NCBI RefSeq assembly: GCF_000003815.2
Contig: NC_049985.1
Coordinates: forward strand, 15,469,207-15,531,124
Direction of reading: 5' to 3'
Origin: Branchiostoma floridae
Taxonomy: Eukaryota; Chordata; Leptocardii; Amphioxiformes; Branchiostomatidae
Length of the DNA: 61,918 nucleotides
Shown piece by piece: positions 1 to 11,844 of this stretch; position 1 is the stretch's first letter; each line of letters opens with the position of its first letter. The notes beneath the pieces are model-generated. The model was not told where the DNA came from and did no database searches. It saw nothing but the letters and a program-made list of their open reading frames with translations. A program made the position numbers and the translations under genes.

Positions 1-1679
1 AAAGCGACCCCATACGATCGGACTTAGGAAATTTCAAAGAAAATGTGCGTTACTTTCAACACTTGAATATCATAGAAAAACACGTGGGCAGAAGGTAGAA
101 AGTTGTTTGAGTACCCAAAATTACTTTGTAACTTTTCTACATACGAATGAAGGCTCACCTGGGGGATAACCGCTAACCGCTAAGCGAACCCTTCGGTAAC
201 CGCAAAAAAGCGACCCCATACGATCGGACTTAGGAAATTTCAAAGAAAATGTGCGTTACTTTCAACACTTGAATATCATAGTAAAACACGTGGGCAGAAG
301 GTAGAAAGTTGTTTGAGTACCCAAAATTACTTTGTAACTTTTCTACATACGAATGAAGGCTCACCTGGGGGATAACCGCTAACCGCTAAGCGAACCCTTC
401 GGTAACCGCAAAAAAGCGACCCCATACGATCGGACTTAGGAAATTTCAAAGAAAATGTGCGTTACTTTCAACACTTGAATATCATAGTAAAACACGTGGG
501 CAGAAGGTAGAAAGTTGTTTGAGTACCCAAAATTACTTTGTAACTTTTCTACATACGAATGAAGGCTCACCTGGGGGATAACCGCTAACCGCTAAGCGAA
601 CCCTTCGGTAACCGCAAAAAAGCGACCCCATACGATCGGACTTAGGAAATTTCAAAGAAAATGTGCGTTACTTTCAACACTTGAATATCATAGTAAAACA
701 CGTGGGCAGAAGGTAGAAAGTTGTTTGAGTACCCAAAATTACTTTGTAACTTTTCTACATACGAATGAAGGCTCACCTGGGGGATAACCGCTAACCGCTA
801 AGCGAACCCTTCGGTAACCGCAAAAAAGCGACCCCATACGATCGGACTTAGGAAATTTCAAAGAAAATGTGCGTTACTTTCAACACTTGAATATCATAGT
901 AAAACACGTGGGCAGAAGGTAGAAAGTTGTTTGAGTACCCAAAATTACTTTGTAACTTTTCTACATACGAATGAAGGCTCACCTGGGGGATAACCGCTAA
1001 CCGCTAAGCGAACCCTTCGGTAACCGCAAAAAAGCGACCCCATACGATCGGACTTAGGAAATTTCAAAGAAAATGTGCGTTACTTTCAACACTTGAATAT
1101 CATAGTAAAACACGTGGGCAGAAGGTAGAAAGTTGTTTGAGTACCCAAAATTACTTTGTAACTTTTCTACATACGAATGAAGGCTCACCTGGGGGATAAC
1201 CGCTAACCGCTAAGCGAACCCTTCGGTAACCGCAAAAAAGCGACCCCATACGATCGGACTTAGGAAATTTCAAAGAAAATGTGCGTTACTTTCAACACTT
1301 GAATATCATAGTAAAACATGTGGGCAGAAGGTAGAAAGTTGTTTGAGTACCCAAAATTACTTTGTAACTTTTCTACATACGAATGAAGGCTCACCTGGGG
1401 GATAACCGCTAACCGCTAAGCGAACCCTTCGGTAACCGCCAAAAAGCGACCCCATACGATCGGACTTAGGAAATTTCAAAGAAAATGTGCGTTACTTTCA
1501 ACACTTGAATATCATAGTAAAACACGTGGGCAGAAGGTAGAAAGTTGTTTGAGTACCCAAAATTACTTTGTAACTTTTCTACATACGAATGAAGGCTCAC
1601 CTGGGGGATAACCGCTAACCGCTAAGCGAACCCTTCGGTAACCGCAAAAAAGCGACCCCATACGATCGGACTTAGGAAA
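1..1679. repeat. 206-bp tandem satellite, about 8.1 copies
   Basis: The segment is a head-to-tail array with a 206-bp period: the landmark CGACCCCATACGATCGG recurs at 5, 211, 417 and onward. Copies are nearly identical, with scattered single-base changes (for example CACGTGGG becoming CATGTGGG near 1318, and CGCAAAAAAG becoming CGCCAAAAAG near 1438). The array begins before the window and ends abruptly in the final partial unit near 1679. Each unit carries an internal short duplication, AACCGCT twice. No open frame is maintained. I do not recognise the satellite. Such near-identity implies recent amplification or homogenisation. Confidence 0.95.
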
Positions 1680-3019
1680 CTCTTTTTCTTCATTTCTGCG
1701 CGTCACATCATATTTTTCAGTCATCATCTTGAAAATCCCGCCCCGCCTGTCTGGTGACCCAGGCAGTAATTTGCTGATTTCGCATAAGGTAGGACAGTTT
1801 TTCGCCTATTGGGATTTACATTGTTATGTTAAGGACCTCGAAGTGAGGAGGTTCGACGCCTCAAATTCATATAGCAGGGTGCAAAAGTAATTAACTAGAA
1901 TTGAATATGTTGGAGTTTAGGGCAGTATGTACACAATTTGTGAAAATGAGTTTAAGTTTGCCTACTCGTTTCCCCAGAAAGAACACTTTGAAATGACCCC
2001 CAGCGGAGGTCACCATACTGCAGCCGACACACGGAAGTAGCGGGAACAGGATTCGTGCGCGAAATTCTACCCAACCAAAACAAACATCGTAACCCAAGTC
2101 AAACAGCCTCAAAACTTACGCATTCCTCTGCTATCCACCACAGTTTTCGACTCGCTGATGTGCACAGAAAATTTTCTATGGCTTTTCAAGAACTGCGGCG
2201 TACTCTTTTGTGCCCGACCTACTTTTGTCCACGGGTGGCCCATAAATACTGTGTTCTGCGACCATATACTTTACCCTGCGATCTTAACTGATTTGGGCAG
2301 TAATGGAGTACAGACATAGGAGCGAGTGGGCCTGGTCTTAACACTACGAAGGCCCAAACGTGCTTTGTGCACCCAAATATCCCTGTATGTTAGGGCACAT
2401 AGGTTGACGATTGATAAAGGATTTTCTAGCAGGCTGTGACAGAACCAACCACTGATATGGATTTAAAACAGTATTTCGGGTACCAAAATAGTTGAACTTT
2501 TGGAAGAGACGAACAAGATTGTTGTCCAAAATGCCCGACGAATTTAGCGATCGTACGATAACGCGCAGCCTATGTGACCGCGCCCTAACCCAACACCATT
2601 AGCGATGATCACTTAGTTCAACTGCCTGCATGAAAGTTGGATTGTACATAGCTAGCAGATCTATATGAAATAAGACATGTCCGTTTTCTTACGTATTGCT
2701 TTGTATTATAAAGTACTAATAGCGTGTTCTTTTTATTCCACTCCGCCATACCGTAGGTCTGGTTTGGAGAGAAATATTGTATTCGTGATGTTTCTGCTTC
2801 TTCTTCAAAATGATCTTTTTATCGATATCTATTTTGCCTGTTCATTTTCAAAGCCCCGCTGCGTCCCAGTGTTTCACCATATATGGTAAAATGACCGTCG
2901 TTGACTCAACACATGACGAAACTGTAATAGACTTGTATAGAAAAAATAGAATATAGAATATATACATCTTCAGGTCAGACATTTTTGTGTCGGGGTTATG
3001 GCGCTGTGAAATAAGCAAC

Positions 3020-3078
<59 letters not shown>

Positions 3079-4680
3079 TACACATAACGTTAACATACTG
3101 TAGTGTAGTGGTATCGTCCTACATTCATATCGTTCTACATTCTGAAAAAAATGTTTTTAAAAAATTGCATGACAGCGCTGCATTCCACAGCATCTATTTG
3201 CTTATTTTGAAGCTGCTTTGTGCGATTTACGATGTATGGTTGAAAACATTTTAAATTCATTTTCGCTCTCGTTGATGCCATCCATATAATGAAATCAACA
3301 TGACCTAAGGTAAGGTAGCTAACGCCTGGAACGAATATGTTATTATCAATGTTAATTGCCCATTTCTTCTTTTTCCATGTACGTGTCCAACTTCATTTAA
3401 TTGAAGACTAAGCTCAGGACACGGATTGGGACGAGGGTCTTTTGGTTTAAGACGCAGTGGTCGCTTTTTGCTTTTGTTTGTTATGTTTGTGTGGGGGGGG
3501 GGGGGGTGAAAAACGGGGAGCCTAGCTCCTCAACGGCAGAGGCGCTACAGTTGGTATTTAACAAATTGTAACGAGTAAACCACCCACCTAAAACATTTGT
3601 GTAGCACCAGGCGACCATTCCCGCAATCTTCCGTAGAATTTCCCGCGTGGAATTAATCCCCAAACGACGAAAAATAGGGCGAAGAACGAACAACGCAGCC
3701 AAATTCCTTGACAAGCACTGTTATTGACAATGTATCTTACTGCACGTGAAGTTTGATAATTTGATTATTAAACTGCAGCCAATCAGCGAAGAGGAACGCT
3801 CAGTAGCTTAGCCACGTTGAATATTAACAACGTCTGCCATTGTTCATCGATTAAGGTCTTTTCCTCTGTCATCCAATTAGATAGCGCGTTTTAAATTAGT
3901 CATTGGTATCCCAAATCAAAGTTGATTGGTTAAAAAAAGTCGCGTGATTCTTTGGGATATTTCCATATGACGTGCCCCGGATTGAATCGCACGCCCGACT
4001 TGCTATTATTTAGAATCATTTGTCTTGCCGAATGTGAACTATTTACTGACAACAGATAATTCGTCAATTGCAGAAAATATACTCAGGTAAGACTAAGAGC
4101 AAATTATATACCAGAACTTACTGTCCAAACGTTGCTATATTTTACCGGGATTGTACATTATACATGATGGGGTGTACATGTTTACAAGCCAACATGGTGT
4201 ACGACCTCGACAATACAAGCCAACATTGGCTACTTGTTGATTGCTACAAAAATGATGTAACTTTCTTCCACATTGTGTATCCCATATGTATAATGTACAA
4301 TCCCTATGAAACAATCTCATCAATGACTACAAGATTGATTGCAAAACAAATTAAAGATGGGATGAATCCTGTGATGTAATAGATTACGTCTCTGAGCTTT
4401 CAAACGTGATTTAGGTAATATTTACCCCCGTGGTACAGTCCGTCCTTGGTGACCAACCAGAAACAGGTACGCGTCATTTCTTTTTCACAACAGAGAAAAT
4501 AGTGTCGAAGCGTCGGGTTAAGGTCTTGTCGAAATGGGTTTGTTAGTTGTTTTTTTTTGTGTGTGTGTTACTGTTACATCTGTGAAAAAAAGTCTTCGAA
4601 ATCAACAATTAATGACTAGTGTTTCTCTTTGATATTGGTGTTTTAATTAAAGACTAAGACGTTTTAATTTACCATGCAAT
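1680..4680. other. Gene-free stretch with simple repeats
   Basis: I see no convincing exon here. It holds a (CA)n microsatellite at about 3020-3075, a 14-base G run near 3494-3507, and a foldback segment near 4147-4304 whose arms begin GGGATTGTACATTATACAT and return as its reverse complement. The short open frames are not supported by splice sites or familiar protein sequence. Confidence 0.6.
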
Positions 4681-5325
4681 GACCTGATAACAATCTACAC
4701 CGGGTACATCAGGCCAATCTTAGAATATGCAGCACCAGCCTGGACCCCCGGCCTTACCAAGGAGCAAGTACAGAAACTCGAACATGTCCAAAAGCGTGCA
4801 TGCCGTATCATCCTTGGTAACGCCTACACTGGATACTCACACGCCCTTCAAAACCTCGGACTAACATCGCTGGCAGACAGGAGAGAACAACTGTGCCTGA
4901 ACTTTGCAAAGTCGCTGTTGACATCATCCTTCAGGGACTGGCTTCCGTTGTCAAGGGGCGAAATCTCCGGCCGGGACACTCGAAACAAACAGAAACTGAA
5001 TGCTCCACTATGCCGTACCAATCGACACAAGAACTCCCCGATCCCTTACCTTGTAAGGCTGTTAAACACATAACTAAACTAGACATTTGAACCCATGTAA
5101 CCCCGCACTGAACTTCTCATGTTCTTCACGCTGTATCTCAAACGTCTAATGTTTAAGTGTTCGAGATTATCATTATGTATATGTATGTATATAGTTGCAA
5201 TGTAAATAATTTTACTCAACTGTTTTAATGGTTTTAACCGATTTTGAGCTGAAGTGTAACGTACCACACAATTCAGCCCTCGAGGCTGCGAAGTGTACAA
5301 ATAAACCATTCTGATTCTGATTGGT
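4681..5325 (+). mobile_element. 5'-truncated non-LTR retrotransposon, reverse transcriptase C-terminal end
   Basis: An uninterrupted frame from 4681 to a TAA at 5071-5073 reads DLITIYTGYIRPILEYAAPAW, then LTKEQVQKLEHVQKRACRII, then LTSLADRREQLCLNFAKSLL. This is the recognisable C-terminal thumb and tail of CR1/L2/jockey-type LINE reverse transcriptases: the YIRPxLEYAAPxW block followed by the LExVQKRAxRIILG block and the RREQLCLxFAK block. Upstream catalytic RT and endonuclease domains are absent, as expected for a 5'-truncated insertion. A 3' UTR of about 250 bp follows and ends in a short ATTCTGATTCTGATT-type repeat at about 5309-5322, typical of LINE 3' ends that lack poly(A). The remnant lies downstream of AM1. 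The exact clade cannot be set from this fragment. Confidence 0.85.
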
Positions 5326-5743
5326 GTGCAATATCGCAAGCCTTTCCGATAACTGTTATATCTTCTTACATTCATACTTTGTGCGAGTCAACCTCCTATA
5401 AGTCCTTGTTTTAGTAGCAAGTTAAATTTATTAAATGGAACACGGTTCGGCGAGAATACAAACGTAACACATGACTTTATTCTACGATCTTTGATCTAAC
5501 AACAGATAGAAAGGGAAATGTGATCGCTACAAAAGTGGCGTTTATAAAAAAATCCTACTTTCCATGTTACATGCTACGCTTTTACTTCTTTACTTTTCTT
5601 CCACAAGTTAAGCAAATTAAAATCTTATGACCTTTTGGACAGAATGCGAGTGTGAAAAAAAAAACAAGAAAACATGGCATACATGGCATGGTACTTTCTA
5701 CATAGAGACGCCAGACAGCCAGCATCGTGTAATCAACTATGCT
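5326..5743. other. 3' flank of AM1
   Basis: Non-coding sequence between the retrotransposon remnant and the AM1 stop codon. It contains the likely AM1 poly(A) signal on the minus strand at 5476-5481 in the context ATGACTTTATT, which resembles the conserved 3' ends of the other copies. Confidence 0.5.
5476..5481 (-). terminator. Likely AM1 poly(A) signal
   Basis: AATAAA on the minus strand, about 265 bases past the AM1 stop, in a context similar to the poly(A) sites of AM2, AM3, AM5 and AM6. Confidence 0.5.
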
Positions 5744-8700
5744 TCATACGGAATGAGCAGCCAATGAAGCCAATGAACGTAAGAGTGACTCGGGTCCATA
5801 TTTTCGGACGTGATCTGACATTGACAAAGCCATATTTTCGAAGCGGTCAGCTTCATCGTACCAGTACACGTCATGCCCACAGCACTTCTTGTGTCCGACA
5901 GACCAGTGTTGTTTCTGACAGTCACGGCTGCAGTAGCGGGCCAGCTTGCACCGGCCACACAGCTTCAGGGTTTTCCTGCAGAAGAAACAGATACCGGTTA
6001 AAGACTGCAGTTCGGGACTTTTTCAAAATTTTCTTTTGCAGGCTTAAAGACTTAAAAGTAGAAACGTTAATTCCTTTGGTCAATAACAACATTTGATGAA
6101 CATAGGACGGGTGACAAAGTGTGGTCTTCTCAGACAAAGTAGAGCCGTCAGTAAGAGCTCGTCAGTAGCAAAACCTACCTTTTGCCTGGTTTGCCACACT
6201 TAGGGTTGCAGCATCTCAACAGCTTGGTCTTCCTCGCCTGTTGTACCAGCTTCAAACCCTCCTTGTCACAGCTGCAGTCAGGATTTTCCAACCTAGTGGA
6301 AGATATAACTCTTTAGGCAAGTACGCTAACCACTGATATTGTCTATTTGGTCGATTTCTAATTCATGTACTTTTTCAGCACCCTGTCTAACCTAGTAGAG
6401 GCTAATCTCCCGGCAGATCCAACTGTAGCATAAGGGAGTATAAAAAGCTACCAGAGGAGTGAAGCCGACCTAGGAGTTTGCAACGAGAGTGGCTGATGAC
6501 TCCCTTTGGCCGGCTATACTACTTGGCCAGCTTTGATACTATCTTATGCCACTGGTAAATCTGCCTGGAGATTAGTTGGAGGCTAACACGAGGCCACTAT
6601 CCTGACTAAAATCGCACTCCTAGCGACCGTAGAGTAGATTAGAGTAGAGTAGATTAGATTAGAGTAGAGTAGAGTAGAGTAGAGTAGAGTAGAGTAGAGT
6701 AGAGTAGAGTAGAGTAGAGTAGAGTAGAGTAGAGTAGAGTAGAGTAGAATAGAGTAGAGTAGAGTAGAGTAGAGTAGAGTAGAGTAGAGTAGAGTAGAGT
6801 AGAGTAGAGTAGAGTAGAGTAGAGTAGAGTAGAGTTAAATGATTTCAAATTCTCATGTTTTTATGACATCATGGTTCTTGCGTGTGGATCTAAACATTCC
6901 TGGTATAAAACATTGAAGACTTGCCCATGGTCTTTGAGAAAATCAGGCCTTGCTCCAAGCTCAATCAGTCGCCGAGCAGTGTCAACTTCTTGGTATTCAA
7001 ATGAAAACATGAGTGGAGTGTAGTCCCAGTTGTCCCGTATGTCTACTGTTGCACCATGCTGCACCAGTAAGTCTACTATCTCTGTGTATCCTAGGTTAGA
7101 TTTGCGAGACAAGAAATACACGTCAATCAAACGTTGCCTTACATGAAGTAATATGCAATGTAAACACATGTTCTTGTATAAAGTTATAAATGATGTATAT
7201 TTCACGTCCTTCCTGTATGACCTGAAATTTTTAAAATCATTGTGAATATCCTTTTATTGTGAGCCAGCAAGTCCGCCACTGCTGTCCACCTTACATAGGA
7301 TTGGCACACAATACTAGTAGATAGATTCATATCAAGCAAAGATAATGCCTTCTACGAATAAAAATGCACATAATACAGCGTAATGTAAGTTATGTACAAT
7401 GTATCTATAATCACACGTGTGAAATATAAAGACTTCTGGACCGGCGTCGTTCTTTTGTGCGGGGTGGGGTGCATACTTTTAAAGCTAAAAGCACAACCCG
7501 CCGTACGTGCAGTTTGTCCGTGCGTTTTTGGGAGGCCACGTCAGTCACGCGTACGGAGGCGGTACTTACCACTTACGGATCCCAAAAGATTGCACACGTT
7601 TTGGCACGTAGACAACACGTATTTGCACGTACGGTGGGTTGTGCCCTTAGCTTAAGCTGTTAGTAGATCTTAGTAATATTAGGGCTTCGTCTTCTGTTTA
7701 CCTACCTTTGAGCGCTGCTACATGAAGGGGTGCAAGTGAACCAAATCTTTGCACCACAGACGCCCCCTCGCGGAGCAGCAGCCTCACTACATCTACATGC
7801 CCATCTCTGGTAGCGTTGAAGAGTGCTGTGCCGGTGCTTGTGATGCGGTTTCCCGGCTGTTTGAAGCCTGGTTTGTAGTTAATGTCTGCACCTGCATTTG
7901 GTGATCCATGATTCAAATAAAAGAGTCAATTAAGAGATATTATGACGTTGACATGATTTTACAAGGAAGTCGAGAAAATACCGATACATGTAATAGTATC
8001 AAGGAGGTTGACAAATACATACGATATGTTTCCCTTCTTTGTCATCTGTCAATTCGTTTTCACAAGTTTAAAAAGAGAGAAGAGACTCTGTAGATGATAT
8101 AAAATNNNNNNNNNNNNNNNNNNNNNNNNNNNNNNNNNNNNNNNNNNNNNNNNNNNNNNNNNNNNNNNNNNNNNNNNNNNNNNNNNNNNNNNNNNNNNNN
8201 NNNNNTACTTTAGCTATACAACACAATGCATTTAGCCCATGTGGGGCAAGAATGAGCAATAAAGATCATTGTCATTGTATAATGTAGCTCAAAAGTTTTA
8301 TCACGACAAGGCAGTTATGACTTCTTATGATAATCAAAACTGCCCCATCCATCTATGCTGAGACTTGAGATCAGAAAGGATTTCTATAATACAGTGTACA
8401 CTTGTGAAGAGACACACGTACAAGACTTAATAGCAGGGAATTTGTTAGCTTGGGCAACGATCGCAAGGAGGGGGAAGAAGTTTAGCTAGCAGGGGATTAA
8501 ATTTGCCAAGTTACTCCTGATCACTCCTCTGCCGGCTAAACTTTTTCCCCAGCTTATGATACTAGTAGTAGTACTGTCTTTTGCCACGCAAGATCTGCTT
8601 GGAGATTACCTAACTACAGTATTTCTATCATTGACATACATATTACAATCAACAATGAAGTGTACTTCATCTTCTACCATGTTTCATTGTTTGAAGTACA

Positions 8701-10135
8701 AAATCGGCAGACTTTGTTCTAAAGGAGTGCAGTTGTGCCTTTCCGATTCAATTCGCAGTTTGTGGCAATTGGTCTTAGTTTAGCAATTGTACTCTCCAAC
8801 TTCCAAGCAGAGGTTAGGCTATACTGGCTGGCGGACTTCAAGAAACATGACAAAATAGCAAGCCCCATAAAAACTACTAAAAAACGTCAAAAAACAGCCG
8901 GAGCCTAACCTCTGTTTGGAGAGTATAGCAATGGTAGTTCTGTGTCGAATGTTTGTAATTTTCAAATACTGCTCTTCATTGTATGTGGACTAGTCTGTAC
9001 GTTCGGAGTTTGTTTTTCGCACCTGAGCCTTTATTATCATTCAATTCATTGTGATTGTTGGTTAGGAAGTTGCAAAAAATAGATGAGATACGTTTGAAGC
9101 TGTTGATTGGGAGGAATGTTGTTGTTGTTTTGTGTGTTTGTGTGTGTTGCACTAATAGCTACAACAAAAGATAAAAGGCCCACAACAGTCACGTTTGACT
9201 TTCCTTTGTCCGAGCTCGCAACGGAAAAGATCAGAAGGTGCTAGTGCATTGTACCCAGGCTACTGTACTTCACACTTGTGTGCAAATCTTATCTATTATT
9301 TACATTTGAAATCTACTGGTCCAAAGCCCTCGGTCGGGCTCCCGGGCTCTACTCGGGAGAGAAGTTTAAATCCAACTGCATTTCTGCTGTAAACTGGATG
9401 TCTAAAATAAAACAACAGTGCGCAATATACGCTAAATTGCATATAGTAGGCCATAGGAGAAAATCAGGCCTAGAGAAAATGACATTTTGTCTATACTATG
9501 CACAGGTGCTACCCTATTCACAGTTCCAGTGTCCAGGCCAGCCGAAAGAAAAACAGACTATAGCAAAATACGAAAACGAATAAAATTCGTCCAAAAACAG
9601 CGAAAGGATAACTTTTTCTTGGGTACCCTGGTTGTCAAAGAACAGCGCTGGCGGGCCTACAAGGAAGTTATGCTACGACCCCGCAGTTTTCCGGCGGCAT
9701 AACTCCCCGGGCCGGGCTGGCTAAATTACGATTTTACGGGGCATGTGTTGCTAGGGGCCCGAGAACTGAACCCGTAGCCGCTGAGCTCTGTTCTCGGGTA
9801 GCGAGGGTACTTCCGAATGGGGAGAAGAGATTACAGTTTGCGCTAATTTAGTAATTAAATGGAAGGGCCGGTTACCCTCACAGCACCGAAGAGATAACAG
9901 CCAGCGAACGCCCGATGGTATGGTCACCGTCACCGGGCTATGAAACACACAGCTCGAGCAACCTGCCGTCGGAACGAAGGAGCTTTCATCAACTTGATAA
10001 AAAACTCCTTGTTGAAACCAATACTCCTACATAGTCAACTTGGTTCAACTTACCAGCTTCCAATGCCGTTTTAACGCCTACAACTGAGCCTTTCCTAGTA
10101 AGATACAACATCGCTTCATTCACATTTTCTGCCAT
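5744..10135 (-). CDS. AM1: ankyrin-repeat/MYND zinc-finger protein, 5 exons, 259 aa
   Basis: Minus-strand exons are 10054-10135, 7706-7891, 6925-7090, 6179-6292 and 5744-5975; joined, they give 780 nt with one terminal TGA. Exon 1 reads MAENVNEAMLYLTRKGSVVG. Exon 2 starts GADINYKPGFKQ and carries the ankyrin core TALFNATRDGHVDVVRLLLR. Exon 3 carries TEIVDLLVQHGATVDIRDNW and RRLIELGARPDF. The MYND finger (about residues 171-217) starts in exon 4 with RCCNPKCGKPGKR and continues in exon 5 with LCGRCKLARYCSRDCQKQHW and HKKCC. The tail of about 40 residues is unlike the other copies. Intron 3 has a GC donor (ATGG|GCAAGT). Intron 1 holds a 100-base gap. Ankyrin plus MYND suggests a protein-interaction adaptor; no enzyme domain is visible. 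Its exon 2 loop groups it with AM4. Confidence 0.88.
6630..6835. repeat. (AGAGT)n pentanucleotide microsatellite
   Basis: About 200 bp of a 5-bp unit with very few interruptions, in AM1 intron 3 about 90 bp past the exon 3 donor. AM2 has a short related 5-bp run (TATTC)n at the equivalent position (12717-12750), and AM3, AM6 and AM7 have a non-expanded CATTCTAT seed there. The tract therefore probably grew from a shared seed. Confidence 0.9.
8106..8205. other. Assembly gap, 100 N
   Basis: Run of N in AM1 intron 1. Confidence 1.
8792..8923. mobile_element. MITE family 1 (TA-flanked foldback, terminus CTCTCCAAGCAGAGGTT-like)
   Basis: The inverted repeat begins CTCTCCAACTTCCAAGCAG and ends CTCTGTTTGGAGAG, with TA on both sides. 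The subterminal sequence GGCTCCGGCTGTTTTT is shared with the copies at 41.9, 48.8, 49.9, 54.1 and 61.0 kb. The TA duplication suggests Tc1/mariner-type mobilisation. It has no coding capacity and lies in AM1 intron 1. Confidence 0.75.
9185..9400. repeat. Conserved intron 1 block, AM1 copy
   Basis: The segment carries GGAAAAGATCAGAAGGTG, then CTTCACACTTGTGTG, then ATTTACATTTGAAAT, in the same order as in intron 1 of AM2, AM3, AM5, AM6 and AM7, and reverse-complemented in plus-strand AM4. It is part of the duplicated gene unit rather than an independent insertion. Confidence 0.65.
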
Positions 10136-10210
10136 CGTCGTCCACCTTTCACTCTTTCACGCCAACTGTCTGGGCCAAGAAGCTTGAAATGAGATGATAG
10201 ATGGTTTATG

Positions 10211-10258
10211 TCACGTGACCTATTGTTTTGCCACGTCACTACTAATACGTGTCACGTG
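10211..10258 (-). promoter_or_regulatory. AM1 promoter E-box cluster
   Basis: TCACGTGA occurs at 10211-10218, a decayed CACGTC 20 bp further out at 10232-10237, and another TCACGTGA at 10252-10259. The cluster starts 76 bp upstream of the AM1 ATG. The same double E-box recurs ahead of most copies. CACGTG is the palindromic site of bHLH and bHLH-zip factors (MYC/USF/MITF-TFE class); which factor binds is not known from sequence. Confidence 0.65.
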
Positions 10259-10495
10259 ATCTCATATGAGTAGAATGAGAACGTAAAAGTTTAGAAAAGG
10301 AACAAAGGTATGCTGATTTTATAGTCAGCCTTTTTAGAAGGACTTTATTCTCCGGATACAAATTGTACAAAAATGCGCTTATTGCGTTTGGTTGCCATCT
10401 TTTACGGACACGGGTAGCAAGCGAAAGTCGTGAGCCAGCGGTTACTACGGAGGATGATACTCAGGCTAAGTCTTGTGGCCCTGTTCTGAACGACC

Positions 10496-10722
10496 TACCC
10501 CTGGGAGCCAGACAGGACCGGGTAGCTAGCGAGTTTTGTGCGGGGAGCCAAGGCAGTCAGCCCGTTGATCACTCATAAGCGCTCCGGGGAGATTAAGCCT
10601 GAATCAGGTGGACCTCATCGGGCTTAAACTCCCCGGGCGCTAATAGGAGACCGGGCGGGCTTGACTGTCTTGGGGCACCGAATAAACTGTCCTAGCTGCC
10701 CGATCCCGGCTGGCTCACAGGG
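10496..10722. repeat. Dispersed foldback repeat, copy 1 of 2
   Basis: It begins CCCTGGGAGCCAGACAGGAC, contains CGGGTAGCTAGCGAGTTTTG and ends near TAGCTGCCCGATCCCGGCTG. A second copy is at 19808-20045. The ends are roughly inverted (GGGAGCCAG against CTGGCTCACAGGG). It is non-coding and lies upstream of AM1. Confidence 0.65.
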
Positions 10723-10967
10723 TATGGACAACCTGACTGTCTGTAGTCTTTTTATGTTGTTCTGTGTTTGTTTCCCCAGACGACTGAACTTGCCCCTTAT
10801 GTAATAGATTGTGGGGCTTACCCTGGTCAAAGAAAATAACAAGAACTGAGTAGAGTTTACAGTCATTTCTACTAGGTTTTACAATCAAACGTACAGGCAG
10901 TTAGCATTTTTCACGAGAAGGTAGGATTTTAAAATGTCAGTGGGAGTTGGAACTTTCATGAAATGAT

Positions 10968-10973
10968 TTTATT
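10968..10973 (-). terminator. Likely AM2 poly(A) signal
   Basis: AATAAA on the minus strand in the context GCCAAATAAAATCATTTCATG, which matches the 3' ends of AM3, AM5 and AM6. It implies a 3' UTR of about 870 bases after the AM2 stop. Confidence 0.6.
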
Positions 10974-11844
10974 TGGCGGCTTATGACACTGTTTAGGAAA
11001 GACAATAAGGACGCCAGGAGATGGACAAATATTTGTACATTTATGAGCCAAAAGGACACAAGTACAATAATCAGTGGTAAAACGTCCAACAGAATGTAAA
11101 AATGATATCCTTGGCATAAAGGTGATAATTGACTTTTATAGGAATTGCCAATTGTGTGTGTTACATATAGGATAGACATTTAAACATAATGATCAGACGT
11201 CAAGAGATCACTGCAAAAGAACAATTATGTTGAAGTATTAAGCTGACCATCTACATATTAAACAGCTTGTGACACATAAAAAACATAATTTCAGAATATA
11301 GGCAAACAAGCTGCAACAAACGTAGCTTTATGTAGTGGAGATGACATTTCCTAAAAAAGCACACGGTTCTCCTGTTAAAAACAAGTTTTGAACACCCTGT
11401 CACCGAAAACGCGTGTCAGGCTTTGCTAGGACATCAAACCGGAAATGACGTCACTAACGGGAGCGCGAACACTCAAGTCTCGGCCGCCATCCTTTTTTGT
11501 AAACATACGGATATCGCAATGAACAATCAACAATGTATGACCAATACTGGCAATAGTAGCGACTTGCGAGCAGACGTCCTTGTATCCTTTCCTAGAAGTA
11601 CACTTATCAAAGTCCTTACACAATTCTTAACGACTATTTCTCCCTTTCAAATTGGTGAACAAGTAGATTGTATCAACGACCCAACAAACCCTTTTACTGT
11701 CTATTATATATTCTTACGTTCATACATCATACGGAATCCTTCAACTTCCGTTGATTTATCTTACTAAATCGGTAAAACGTAGAATGAGCTTTTGGACATT
11801 ATTTTCTTCGCAGACAACTGAATCATGTCCATAGCAAGAAAGAG

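Noticed and set aside
3020-3075. Val/Cys-repeat and Thr/His-repeat frames here and at 23.3, 23.9, 51.5 and 57.3 kb
   Set aside because: Translations of (CA)n or (GT)n microsatellites.
4893-5090. Frame starting MPELCKVAVD
   Set aside because: A shadow of the reverse transcriptase frame, which is open one base over and has family-typical sequence.
6654-6848. Open frame of repeated LLYSTLLYS residues
   Set aside because: A translation of the (AGAGT)n microsatellite.
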